DNA of 8,948 nt, from contig JAUQXD010000777.1 in NCBI GenBank assembly GCA_030834835.1, positions 1 through 8,948 on the forward strand. The letters are read 5' to 3'. Within the stretch, counting starts at the first letter, position 1. Every line of letters starts with the position of its first letter. The notes beneath the pieces are model-generated. The model did not search any database. It was not told the origin of the DNA and was given only the letters and a program-made list of their open reading frames with translations. The translations under genes were made by a program, and so were the position numbers. This DNA is from Thermoflexales bacterium. GTDB taxonomy: Bacteria > Chloroflexota > Anaerolineae > Fen-1058. Of this stretch, positions 1-7,600 are shown one piece after another.

Positions 1-1
1 C

Positions 2-688
2 ATCGTCCAGAGCGGCGATACGGTGTTTGGCCTTGCCCTGCAATATGATGTGCTGATGGATGACATCCTGCGGCTGAACGGTCTGACCATTGAATCGTAT
101 TTGATGATCGGGCAAGAGCTGGTGATTGCGGGCGGCAAACCGGGTGCGGTGCAGCCGACGCCAGCCGGGACCGCCCTCGCGCCAACCGATCTGCCGCCGG
201 CTGCCCTGGCGGCGGCCACGCCGACCCCGGCCCAGATCGCCGCAGTGAGCAAAACTCAATTGTGCGTCAGCGCCTTCGCTGACCTGAACGGCGATGGTGT
301 GCTGGCCGGCGGCGAGGACTTAGCCGAAGGCGCAATTTTCCATTTGACGGATGCGCAGGGTCAACTGGTGCTGAGCTATATGACCGACGGGCAGAGCGAA
401 CCGCACTGCTTTACGCGCCTGAAGCCGGGTAAATTTGATATTCAGATCGAACCGGCGGCCGGGACGATCGCTACCTCCGATCGGCGCTGGAGTATCACGC
501 TTGAGCCGGGCGCGACGATCAACGTCAACTTCGGCAGTCGATCGAGCAGCGCCGCCGTCTCCAACACGACCTCATCCTCGGCTCCGACCGGCGATGGCGG
601 CGCAGCCATCGGATTGGTATTTCTTGTTATAATTGCGGCAGCGGGCTGGCTGATCTATCGACGCCAGCGCACCGGCGCACACGTTTAG
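2..688 (+). CDS. LysM / SdrD-B-like membrane-anchored surface protein, C-terminal part (5' end outside window)
   Basis: The reading frame is open from base 2, so the first codons in view are internal: the window begins inside a LysM domain (visible residues 1-45, with SGDT, QYDV, LNGLT and IGQEL signatures). LysM domains bind the glycan of peptidoglycan. Next come an Ala/Pro/Thr-rich linker (46-84), then a small beta domain (86-180) resembling SdrD-B/Cna-B modules. That domain has a cysteine pair (C88, C136) and an EF-hand-like loop D94-N96-D98-G99-E105. A Ser/Thr-rich stalk (181-196), one transmembrane helix (about 200-218) and a basic tail (YRRQR) close the protein. The bulk should therefore be outside the cell. 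By comparison with genes 2 and 3, the missing N-terminus probably holds a signal peptide and a jelly-roll domain. A GTG at 23 lies inside the LysM fold and is not a credible start. Its Cys-pair domain looks closer to gene 3 than to gene 2. Confidence 0.9.
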   Translation: MVQSGDTVFGLALQYDVLMDDILRLNGLTIESYLMIGQELVIAGGKPGAVQPTPAGTALAPTDLPPAALAAATPTPAQIAAVSKTQLCVSAFADLNGDGVLAGGEDLAEGAIFHLTDAQGQLVLSYMTDGQSEPHCFTRLKPGKFDIQIEPAAGTIATSDRRWSITLEPGATINVNFGSRSSSAAVSNTTSSSAPTGDGGAAIGLVFLVIIAAAGWLIYRRQRTGAHV

Positions 689-690
689 CA

Positions 691-814
691 CGGCAATTCT
701 CAATCTGGCCCAAAATGTGAGGAGTCAGGCACGCTATGCGCCGGATGCCGGGGTAGCGCGCGATCCGCACGTGGGCGTGCCGCTGCGCGCTCACAATCAA
801 AATGAGAATTGCTG
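691..814 (+). promoter_or_regulatory. Candidate structured leader or small inverted-repeat element between surface-protein genes 1 and 2
   Basis: Most of the 152-bp gap after gene 1 is enclosed by an inverted repeat. GCAATTCTCA (693-702) pairs perfectly with TGAGAATTGC (803-812), and two further pairs (C691-G814, G692.U813) extend it to 12. Inside, AGCGCGC (755-761) can pair with GCGCGCT (785-791), stacked around GCACG (767-771)/CGTGC (776-780). Alternatively GGCACGC (728-734) can pair with GCGTGCC (775-781), which excludes the inner hairpin. This could be a structured 5' leader of gene 2, a small transposable element with inverted ends, or chance pairing in GC-rich DNA. I recognise no known RNA family or clear promoter hexamers here. 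Confidence 0.35.
736..756 (+). other. Possible six-codon leader mini-ORF
   Basis: A Shine-Dalgarno-like GAGGAG (719-724) stands 11 nt before an ATG that opens six codons (MRRMPG) and a TAG stop at 754-756. The stop touches the first base of the AGCGCGC stem that follows. The spacing is a little long, and so short an ORF is easily a coincidence. It is listed because its position between two competing stems resembles attenuator leaders. Confidence 0.13.
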
Positions 815-840
815 AGTTCAGCATCAGTGGCAGTCAACCT

Positions 841-2382
841 ATGAAGCAGCCAGCGATTCAGCATGGACACGGACTGCGCCGCCTGCTCGCCTTCATCGGG
901 GCAGTGTTGGCGCTGGGCGTCCTGACGGCGACTGCCGTCGCACAGGGCCGTAACCTGTTGAAAAACCCTGGTTTTGAAGGCGACTTCAAGATTCAGTGCA
1001 GTTTTCCAGGCGGGCGGCCGTGGCAGCCGGTCGAGTGTGACGGGCCGCTGCCATCGATGCCGTGGCAGTCGATCATGGTTGCGCCGGATTGGGTGGCGTG
1101 GTGGCAGCCGCCGAGCAGCGATCGTTCGGCGCGGGACTTCTATCAGAACTTTCCCAATTATTGCGGGCGCAGCGCGCCGGATGATTGTGTGGCGTGGCAT
1201 CAACCCGAATTTCGTGACACGCGCGCGGCCGGACAAGACCCGCCGCGCATCCGATCGGGCGAGAATTCGCAGAAGTACTTCACGTTCTGGAGCGTGCACC
1301 AGGGCGGCGTGTATCAGGTGGTTGAGGGGCTGCGGCCTGGTACGCCGCTGCGTTTCAGCATCTACATGATGGCCTGGTCGGCGACCAAGGATAGCGGCGG
1401 TGAGCCGAACCCGCATCAGTCATTCGGGCAGACCAACATGCAAATGAAGATCGGCATCGATCCGATGGGCGGTTTGGACCCGTGGAGCCCCGACATTGTG
1501 TGGTCGCCGGAAAAAGAATCGTATGATGCTTTCGGATTGTATGAAGTGCAGGCGGTAGCACGTTCGACTAAAGTCACGGTCTTTACGCACAGCCGGCCTG
1601 AAAATCCGATGGAGCACAACGATGTTTATCTGGACGATGCTGCGTTGACATTGGTGGGCGGCATCGGACCCAGCGACCCGTTGACCGTCAACCCGCCGCC
1701 AGCCTTGCAGGCGGTAGGCGCCGTGACTACCACCGCAGCGGATGGCCGCCAGGTCACGCATGTCATTCGACCGGGCGATACGCTGTTCGCGCTGGCCCTG
1801 CAATACGGTGTGCCGGTCGATCAGATCATGGCGCTGAACGGTCTGACGGCCGAATCGCAAGTGCAGATCGGGCGGGAATTGATCATTGCGCTGGCCGTGC
1901 CGCAGGTAAAGCCACAACCGGTAGCCGGCCCAACCCCGATCGTGTCGGTGGGTGGCCCATCAGGCTCCGGACGCGGCACCGTGTGCGTGCAAGCTTTCGA
2001 CGATGCGGATGCCGACGGCCGCTGGCTGGTCGCTGAAGCGCCCGTCGCGTCGAGCGGTGTGCGCCTGATTGTGACGGATGCGCAGGGCGAGACGGTGGCC
2101 GATCGCGTGATTGGCGAGGACGCGCCGGACAACTGCGTGGCCGATTTGCCCGCGACGACCTATCGGGTGGTCGCTGAACCGCCGGCCGGTTATGCGGCGA
2201 CGATGCCGGCCCGGTGGGCGATTGCGTTGCCCGGCGATACGCGGATCGATCTGCCATTGGGTGTGCGGGCCGCACCGATCGAGCCGGCGTCATCACCGTG
2301 GCCGATGGTGATCGTGATTGCAGTTGGCGTACTCGTCGCAGGCGGGCTTGGTCTGGGCGTGGCCCGCCGGCGACGCGCCTGA
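841..2382 (+). CDS. Secreted, membrane-anchored surface protein: jelly-roll domain + LysM + SdrD-B-like domain
   Basis: The product has 513 residues from the ATG at 841. That start gives a compact signal peptide (residues 1-34: basic GLRR, hydrophobic core, AVA cleavage site). An in-frame ATG at 802 would add 13 residues in front of it, and neither start has a clear ribosome binding site. Residues 38-272 begin with NLLKNPGFE and end with VYLDDAALTLVG, the usual borders of CBM4/9-like jelly-roll domains. The domain is rich in tryptophan and has four cysteines (C53, C66, C108, C116). A LysM domain follows (306-351), then a short Pro/Gly linker and the SdrD-B/Cna-B-like module (380-476) with C382 and C432 and the loop D388-D390-D392-G393-E399. 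A transmembrane helix (about 487-508) and ARRRRA tail end it. The likely role is binding wall or extracellular glycan. No catalytic motif is seen, and the actual ligand is unknown. It lies 41 bp before gene 3. Confidence 0.9.
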   Translation: MKQPAIQHGHGLRRLLAFIGAVLALGVLTATAVAQGRNLLKNPGFEGDFKIQCSFPGGRPWQPVECDGPLPSMPWQSIMVAPDWVAWWQPPSSDRSARDFYQNFPNYCGRSAPDDCVAWHQPEFRDTRAAGQDPPRIRSGENSQKYFTFWSVHQGGVYQVVEGLRPGTPLRFSIYMMAWSATKDSGGEPNPHQSFGQTNMQMKIGIDPMGGLDPWSPDIVWSPEKESYDAFGLYEVQAVARSTKVTVFTHSRPENPMEHNDVYLDDAALTLVGGIGPSDPLTVNPPPALQAVGAVTTTAADGRQVTHVIRPGDTLFALALQYGVPVDQIMALNGLTAESQVQIGRELIIALAVPQVKPQPVAGPTPIVSVGGPSGSGRGTVCVQAFDDADADGRWLVAEAPVASSGVRLIVTDAQGETVADRVIGEDAPDNCVADLPATTYRVVAEPPAGYAATMPARWAIALPGDTRIDLPLGVRAAPIEPASSPWPMVIVIAVGVLVAGGLGLGVARRRRA

Positions 2383-2408
2383 CGCTAGATTTTGAGTATT
2401 CAGCAAGT

Positions 2409-2414
2409 AAGGAG
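2409..2414 (+). promoter_or_regulatory. Ribosome binding site of gene 3 (decides start at 2424)
   Basis: AAGGAG lies 9 nt before the ATG at 2424, in the 41-bp gap after gene 2. It fixes the start there rather than at an in-frame GTG at 2214 that lies deep inside gene 2, and a signal peptide begins exactly at this ATG. Confidence 0.85.
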
Positions 2415-2423
2415 AAGTCGACA

Positions 2424-3953
2424 ATGAAGTTTAAGAGATATATCGCGTGGCTGGGGTTGGCGGCAGTGATTGTGGCGGCGGTCGGCCTGTCGCCCTTTGC
2501 AACGTATGCCGCCCCACTGCCGCAATCGGGCAATCTGTTGCAAAACCCAGGCTTGGAGCAGCCCTACCAGGGCTGCGGGTCGGGTCAGACGGCCAGTGGC
2601 TGGAAGTGCTGGTACACGGTGATTCCAAAGCCAGAACCTGACGCATCGGCGCTGCAATACTCGGCTCAGGCGTACTTCAGCGCGGAAACAAACCCGTCTG
2701 GCAAGTACCCGGAGTTGATCCACGGCGGCGAGGTTTCACAGCATTTTGGCTATCAACTCGATCCATGGATTGCTGGCCTCTATCAGACGGTTACCGTTCC
2801 GCCCAATGCGCAGTTGCGTTTTTGTGTGTGGTCCCGCATGCATGCTTCAAATACTGAAAATCCGACAGTTGACTCAGTATCGAGCTATCTGGGTCGCGCC
2901 CAGGTGGGTATCGCGCCGGATGGCGGTACCAATGGGGGCGCTGCCAACGTGGCGTGGTCGGGCAAATCGAACCCACATGATACCTGGCAGCAAATATGCG
3001 TGGAAGCGACTTCCGGCGCAGAGGGCAAAGCCACGGTCTTCACGTCAAACGACTGGCGCGGCGCGGCAGCCAAGCATCTTGATGTCTGGTGGGACGATGC
3101 CGAACTGGTCGCATTAGGCGTGGTGCCGACCGTGCAGCCGACGGCCGCTGGCAACACTCAGCCGCAGCCGACCACCATCGCTCAACCGCAGCCCACCGCC
3201 GCGCCGCCCGTGACCAATCCTGACGGCTCGATCGTGCATACCATCGTATCCGGTGACACGCTGTTTGGCCTGTCGTTCCAATACAATGTGGCTTTAGAGG
3301 ACATTCTGGCCTTGAACGGCCTGACGAAAGATTCGCTTTTGTCGATCGGTCAGAAAATCATCATTAAGGGCGGTACAGGCGCACAGCCCGCCGCAACCGT
3401 CGAACCCACAGCCGCTGCCGGCCAACCGGTCGATCCCGCGCAGCCTACGGCCGCACCGGCCGCGCCTGAGCAACCCACGCCCGCTCAGCCGTCGTCTGCG
3501 GCCAAACTGTGTGTGCAGGCCTATAGCGATGCCAACAGCGACGGCCTGTTGACGGCCGGCGAAGAGCCGGTCGCTGGCGTGCAGTTTGCCGTGGCGAATT
3601 CACAGGGCGTTCAGGCTGCCTCCTACACGACAGATGACTCCGGTCAAGCGCACTGCTTCACCGATCTGCCGCCAGGCAGCTATACCGTAGCCGTCCAGCC
3701 TGCACCAGGCACTGTGGCGACTTCCGACAAGCGCTGGGGCGTAGCTTTGACCGGCGGCTCGGTGGTCGACATCAACTTCGGCAGCCGCAGCGACAGCTCC
3801 GCGCCTGCTGCAGCGCCAGGGCAGGTCGAGGCCACTCCGGCGGCTGGCAGCGGCTCCGGTCTGGGTGGATTGTTGACGGGCGCGATCGGCCTGATCGTGC
3901 TGTTGGTCGCCGGTGTCCTGGGCGCATTCGTTATTGCGCGCCGCCGCGCTTAG
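2424..3953 (+). CDS. Secreted, membrane-anchored surface protein: jelly-roll domain + LysM + SdrD-B-like domain
   Basis: The product has 509 residues. A signal peptide (1-30, MKFKR followed by a hydrophobic core and a TYA/A-type site) leads into a jelly-roll, carbohydrate-binding-like domain (37-231). That domain opens with NLLQNPGLE, closes with VWWDDAELVAL and contains four cysteines (C51, C62, C134, C192) placed differently from those of gene 2. A Pro/Gln/Thr-rich linker (232-270) precedes the LysM domain (271-317). A second Pro/Ala/Thr-rich linker (318-359) precedes the SdrD-B/Cna-B-like domain (361-455) with C363, C411 and the loop D369-N371-D373-G374-E380. A helix (about 480-503) and an ARRRA tail anchor it. 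The long Pro/Thr linkers look like wall-spanning, possibly O-glycosylated stalks (inference). It is co-directional with genes 2 and 4 (gaps of 41 and 21 bp), so an operon is likely. No enzyme active site is visible. Confidence 0.92.
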   Translation: MKFKRYIAWLGLAAVIVAAVGLSPFATYAAPLPQSGNLLQNPGLEQPYQGCGSGQTASGWKCWYTVIPKPEPDASALQYSAQAYFSAETNPSGKYPELIHGGEVSQHFGYQLDPWIAGLYQTVTVPPNAQLRFCVWSRMHASNTENPTVDSVSSYLGRAQVGIAPDGGTNGGAANVAWSGKSNPHDTWQQICVEATSGAEGKATVFTSNDWRGAAAKHLDVWWDDAELVALGVVPTVQPTAAGNTQPQPTTIAQPQPTAAPPVTNPDGSIVHTIVSGDTLFGLSFQYNVALEDILALNGLTKDSLLSIGQKIIIKGGTGAQPAATVEPTAAAGQPVDPAQPTAAPAAPEQPTPAQPSSAAKLCVQAYSDANSDGLLTAGEEPVAGVQFAVANSQGVQAASYTTDDSGQAHCFTDLPPGSYTVAVQPAPGTVATSDKRWGVALTGGSVVDINFGSRSDSSAPAAAPGQVEATPAAGSGSGLGGLLTGAIGLIVLLVAGVLGAFVIARRRA

Positions 3954-3960
3954 TAGATAC

Positions 3961-3966
3961 AAGGAG
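3961..3966 (+). promoter_or_regulatory. Ribosome binding site of gene 4 (decides start at 3975)
   Basis: AAGGAG lies 8 nt before the ATG at 3975. The alternative GTG start at 3966 overlaps the last G of this site and so is not plausible. Confidence 0.85.
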
Positions 3967-3974
3967 TGATCGGG

Positions 3975-4550
3975 ATGCGTGGATTACGCTGGATCAGTCT
4001 GATGGCGATGGTGGCGACGTTGTCGGCGGCGCTGTTTGTTGGCGTGACAATCGTGCAGGCCGCGCCAGCTGCACAGCAGGGCACGGGGCAGATCTGTGTG
4101 CTGGCTTTTGACGATCAAAACGGCAACGGCGTGCGCGAGGCTGATGAGCCGCTGTTAGCCGGCGTGGGCTTTACGCTGGCCGACGCCAGCGGCGTTAAAG
4201 GCTCATATAAATCGGATGGCAACAGCGAGCCGTACTGCTTTGGCAGCCTGGCTCCGGCTCAATACACCGTCCAGGCGCGCGCGACCGGCGGACTGGAAGT
4301 GACGACAGTGGGCCAGTGGGCTGTGCCGTTGTCAAACGGCGCGCAGTTCGACGTGATGTACGGCGCGCGGAAGAGTGATGGTGACACAGCGAAGCCGGCC
4401 ACGACAGACGGCAGCCCATCTTCGCCGGCGAACGCCAGCGGCATGAGTACCCTGGGCCGCATCGTGCTGGGAGTGCTGGGCCTGGTCGTACTGGGTTTCG
4501 CCGGCCTGCTGGCACTCACAACTTTGCAGCGCGCCCGCAATAACCGTTAA
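3975..4550 (+). CDS. Small membrane-anchored protein with a single SdrD-B-like Cys-pair domain
   Basis: The product has 191 residues. A signal peptide (1-29, ending VQA) is followed almost at once by the SdrD-B/Cna-B-like domain (38-132), which matches the last extracellular domain of genes 1-3. It has the cysteine pair C41/C88 and a full 12-position loop D47-N49-N51-G52-E58. A short Ser/Pro/Thr stalk (133-158), one transmembrane helix (about 159-182) and a QRARNNR tail complete it. There is no LysM or jelly-roll domain, so it is the minimal member of this paralogous set. It could be an accessory subunit that pairs with the larger proteins, or a copy that lost its N-terminal domains. The clean signal peptide and strong ribosome binding site argue that it is functional and not a decaying fragment. 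The start follows gene 3 by 21 bp, suggesting co-transcription and possibly coupled translation. Its specific function is unknown. Confidence 0.88.
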   Translation: MRGLRWISLMAMVATLSAALFVGVTIVQAAPAAQQGTGQICVLAFDDQNGNGVREADEPLLAGVGFTLADASGVKGSYKSDGNSEPYCFGSLAPAQYTVQARATGGLEVTTVGQWAVPLSNGAQFDVMYGARKSDGDTAKPATTDGSPSSPANASGMSTLGRIVLGVLGLVVLGFAGLLALTTLQRARNNR

Positions 4551-4583
4551 GCGCCGCCGGGACGCCGTCTCGCGCTCAATGAC

Positions 4584-4666
4584 CTGATCCACGAGTTGAC
4601 GCGAATCGACACGAAATGACCTTGTTCGTGGCGATTCAGGTCAGTTCGTGGATCAGTGTGTTTTTT
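4584..4666 (+). terminator. Long imperfect palindrome with T6 tract; terminator-like and built from short repeats
   Basis: A 32-nt left arm (4584-4615) and a 32-nt right arm (4625-4656) pair with five differences, two of which would be G.U pairs in RNA, around a 9-nt loop. TGTG and then TTTTTT (4661-4666) follow. As RNA this would be a very stable hairpin with a U tract, fitting the end of the gene 1-4 transcript. The four bases between stem and T's are not ideal for an intrinsic terminator. Each arm consists of three 10-bp units of TTCGTG type, which suggests a dispersed repeat recruited as a terminator. Only 13 nt lie between the T tract and the next start codon. Confidence 0.6.
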
Positions 4667-4679
4667 CCAGAACCTCTTC

Positions 4680-7600
4680 ATGACCACTCGTTCGCTTCGA
4701 TCGATCCCCTGGCTGAGCGTGACGTTGGTGCTGCTGGCGCTACTGGCGGCGCTGCCATTGTGGACCGGGCCGGGCCTAGTCAATACGCGCGGCGGCGGCG
4801 ATAGCCCGTTCCTGTTTTTTCGCCTGCAACAGCTCGTCACCAATTTGCGCGACGGCGTGTTTCCCGCCCGCTGGATGCCGGATGCCGCTTACGGCCTGGG
4901 CTATCCGTTCTTCAACTACTATGCCGCATTGCCCTATTATCTGGGCGCGCTCTTCAACCTGATCGGTTTCGATCTCCTCGTTTCGATCAAGCTGGTGCAA
5001 ACGCTGGGCTTTGGTTTCGCCGCCTGGGGGATGTATCGCTGGGCCGATCGGCACACACCCACCCGATCGGCCGCCTGGCTGATCGCGGCAGCGTACACCT
5101 TCGCGCCATTTCACCTGATCAACGTCTACGTGCGCGGTGATTCGCTGAGCGAGTTCTATGCCTTCGTTTTTTATCCGTTGATCCTGCTCTCGATCGATCG
5201 TGTAGTTGAGTCGCCGCGCTCCTTCGGCTGGCTGGCGCTGAGTTACGGCGGTCTGATCATGACGCACAATGTGTCGGCGTTGATCTTCTCGCCGTTTGTG
5301 TTGGCGTATTGCGTGGTGCGTGGTGCGTCAGCACGCCTGACACGTTCTATTTGGATCGCGCTGGTGGCGGGTTTTGGCCTGGCGCTGGCGCTCTCGGCCT
5401 GGTTCTGGCTGCCTGCGTTGGGCGAGGCGAATCTGGTGCAGTTGGATAATCAAACGACGGGCTATTTCAATTACGCTGAACATTTTCGTTCGGCGAATTT
5501 GATCCAGAACTCGATCGGTTTTGATTACTCGATCGCGGCCGATCCTCAATCGAGCACGCCGTTTGCGCTGGGGCTAGTTCAGGCGATCGGGACGGGGCTG
5601 GGCCTGATCGCATTGATCGTCACCTGGCGTCGCGCGCGCGATCGATCTTTCCGCGTGTTCGTCGTCGCCGGTCTGATCGTCTCAACGCTGATGATCACGC
5701 CGCTATCCAAAGTGCTATGGGATACGCTGCCGCTGTTGCCGCTGACGCAGTTCCCGTGGCGCTTTCTCTCTATTCAGTCGCTGTTCGCGGCAGTGACTAT
5801 CGGTTATTTGACAAACTTTACCACGCATCACGCACCACGCACCACGCTGCTAACTTCACTTGTCGGTTGTGCATTGGCCGCCGCTGTCCTGCTGCCGCTG
5901 CGTCCCGACTATTTGCCCATCCGCGCCGATGAGATTACGCCCGCGCGTTTGCAGTTGTACGAGGCGTTCACGGGCAACATCGGCACGACCATTCGCGCGG
6001 AGTATCTGCCGCGCACCACGCTGCCGCGCCCTTACACCGGGCCGATAGTGAGCGAGCCGTCGGCAGTGTCGCTGCGCGCGATCGTGTCGAGTGGTGAAGC
6101 CACGGCTAACCAGCAAACGCGATCAACCACGCGGCAAATGTGGACTACGCAAGTCGAATCGGAACGTGCGACGGTGGCGGTGCCACTGTTGTATTGGCCG
6201 GGCTGGTTCGCCACGATCGATGGCCAGGCAGCTTCAATCGGGGCTGCGCCCGATCTGGGTTACATTCAAATCGAAGTGCCGCAGGGCGCGCATCAACTGG
6301 TCTTTGAACTGGGGCACACCCCGCTGAGGTTGATCGCCGAGCTGCTCTCGCTGGCGGCAATCGGCGGGTTGTTGTTCATCGGCGCGACGAACCTTCGGCA
6401 GCAGCGAGTGCGTTTCAAGTTGCCAGACCGGGCTGTCAGTGTCGTTGCGTTGACGCTGCTGGCCGGGCTGCTGGCCTTTGTCTATCAGACGGCTTACACG
6501 GTAACGGATTGGCCGGGCATCCTGACGATGGACTTTGCCGGCCAGCCGTGGCTGCATCGCAATCGGAGCGGCGTGGATTTCGGCACAGCGCGCCTGATGG
6601 CGGCCCGGGTTGAGTTGAACGAACGTGAGGCCGTGGCCGATCTGATTTGGAGTGTGACGGGCAATCAACCTGTCACGGCGACCATCGCTTTGGAATCGCC
6701 GGCCACTCATCTGCCCGATGGGCCAAGCGCAATCGTTCAACAAGTGATTGACGTTGAGCCGGGCAGCTATCGCTATCGGCTGCCGCTGCCGTTTGACCTG
6801 CCGACCGGTCTGTATTTCTTTCGAGTGCAGGTCGGTTCGCGCGTCGAGTATCTAGCGCCGATCTGGCACAAGCAAACGGAATCTGAGCCTGCGGCGTCAA
6901 TGTTCGGAAAGCTTGCGCCCGTGATAGCATTAGCGACCGCGCAAACGCACCAGCTTGATCGAAGCAGATTGGAAGTGCAGTTGGGCTGGGCGATCTATGG
7001 CGTGATCGACGCCAATTACGGCCTGTCATTGCGGCTGCGCGATGCGACCGGCAAAGTCTGGACTTCGCTCGACACGCAGCCCGGTTATGGCTTTCAGCCA
7101 ACAAGCAGCTGGCCGATGGGCACACTCAACGACGCGTACACGCTCGATTTACCAGATGATCTATCACGTGATCAAGTGTACGCTCTCGACGTGATTTTAT
7201 ATCGGGTGGCGTCCAAGCAGGAAGTGGGCCGCACGAGCATCGACGGCCTGCGAGTGGATACGAGCTATTGGTGGCGCGTCATTGATGCCCCACACAAATG
7301 GTATGGCGAGCCAGAAGTTACCCGGCGTATCGACGTCAACTTTGCCGATCAGATTCAACTGGCCGGCTACACGTTGACTCAAGCGCCATCGCTGCTGGAG
7401 TTGAAGTTGGGCTGGAAGGCGCTGCAAAACGTCGAACGCAATTACAAGGTGTTTGTGCATCTCTTCGACCCGGCTACAGAAACGATCGTGGCGCAATCGG
7501 ACATGATGCCACGCAACAACACCTATGCCACCTCGCGCTGGTTCCAAAACGAAGCGGTCACAGAGACGATTGTCCTGCCGTTGGCAGATGTGCCGCCGGG

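Noticed and set aside
628..633. TATAAT, a perfect -10-like hexamer
   Set aside because: It lies in the codons of gene 1's transmembrane helix and has no -35 hexamer at a suitable distance.
802..840. ATG at 802 as the start of gene 2
   Set aside because: It adds 13 residues before a normal signal peptide and falls in the arm of an inverted repeat; the ATG at 841 gives a standard signal peptide. Neither has a good SD, so the choice is not certain.
2214..2423. Extension of gene 3 upstream to an in-frame GTG at 2214
   Set aside because: It would overlap the end of gene 2 by 169 bp; a strong SD and signal peptide mark 2424 as the start.
700..2533. Long minus-strand ORFs opposite genes 2 and 3 (700-1416, 1420-1917, 1883-2533)
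   Set aside because: Arg/Pro/Ala-rich translations without domains, fully overlapping well-supported genes; typical antisense shadows in GC-rich DNA.
5820..5847. CRISPR-like array
   Set aside because: The 7-bp units are directly adjacent with no spacers and are translated within gene 5.
5838..6024. A 13-nt exact repeat (5838-5850 and 6012-6024)
   Set aside because: Both encode PRTTL in frame; with the limited alphabet of this GC-rich gene it is probably coincidence or a minor echo of the heptamer repeat.
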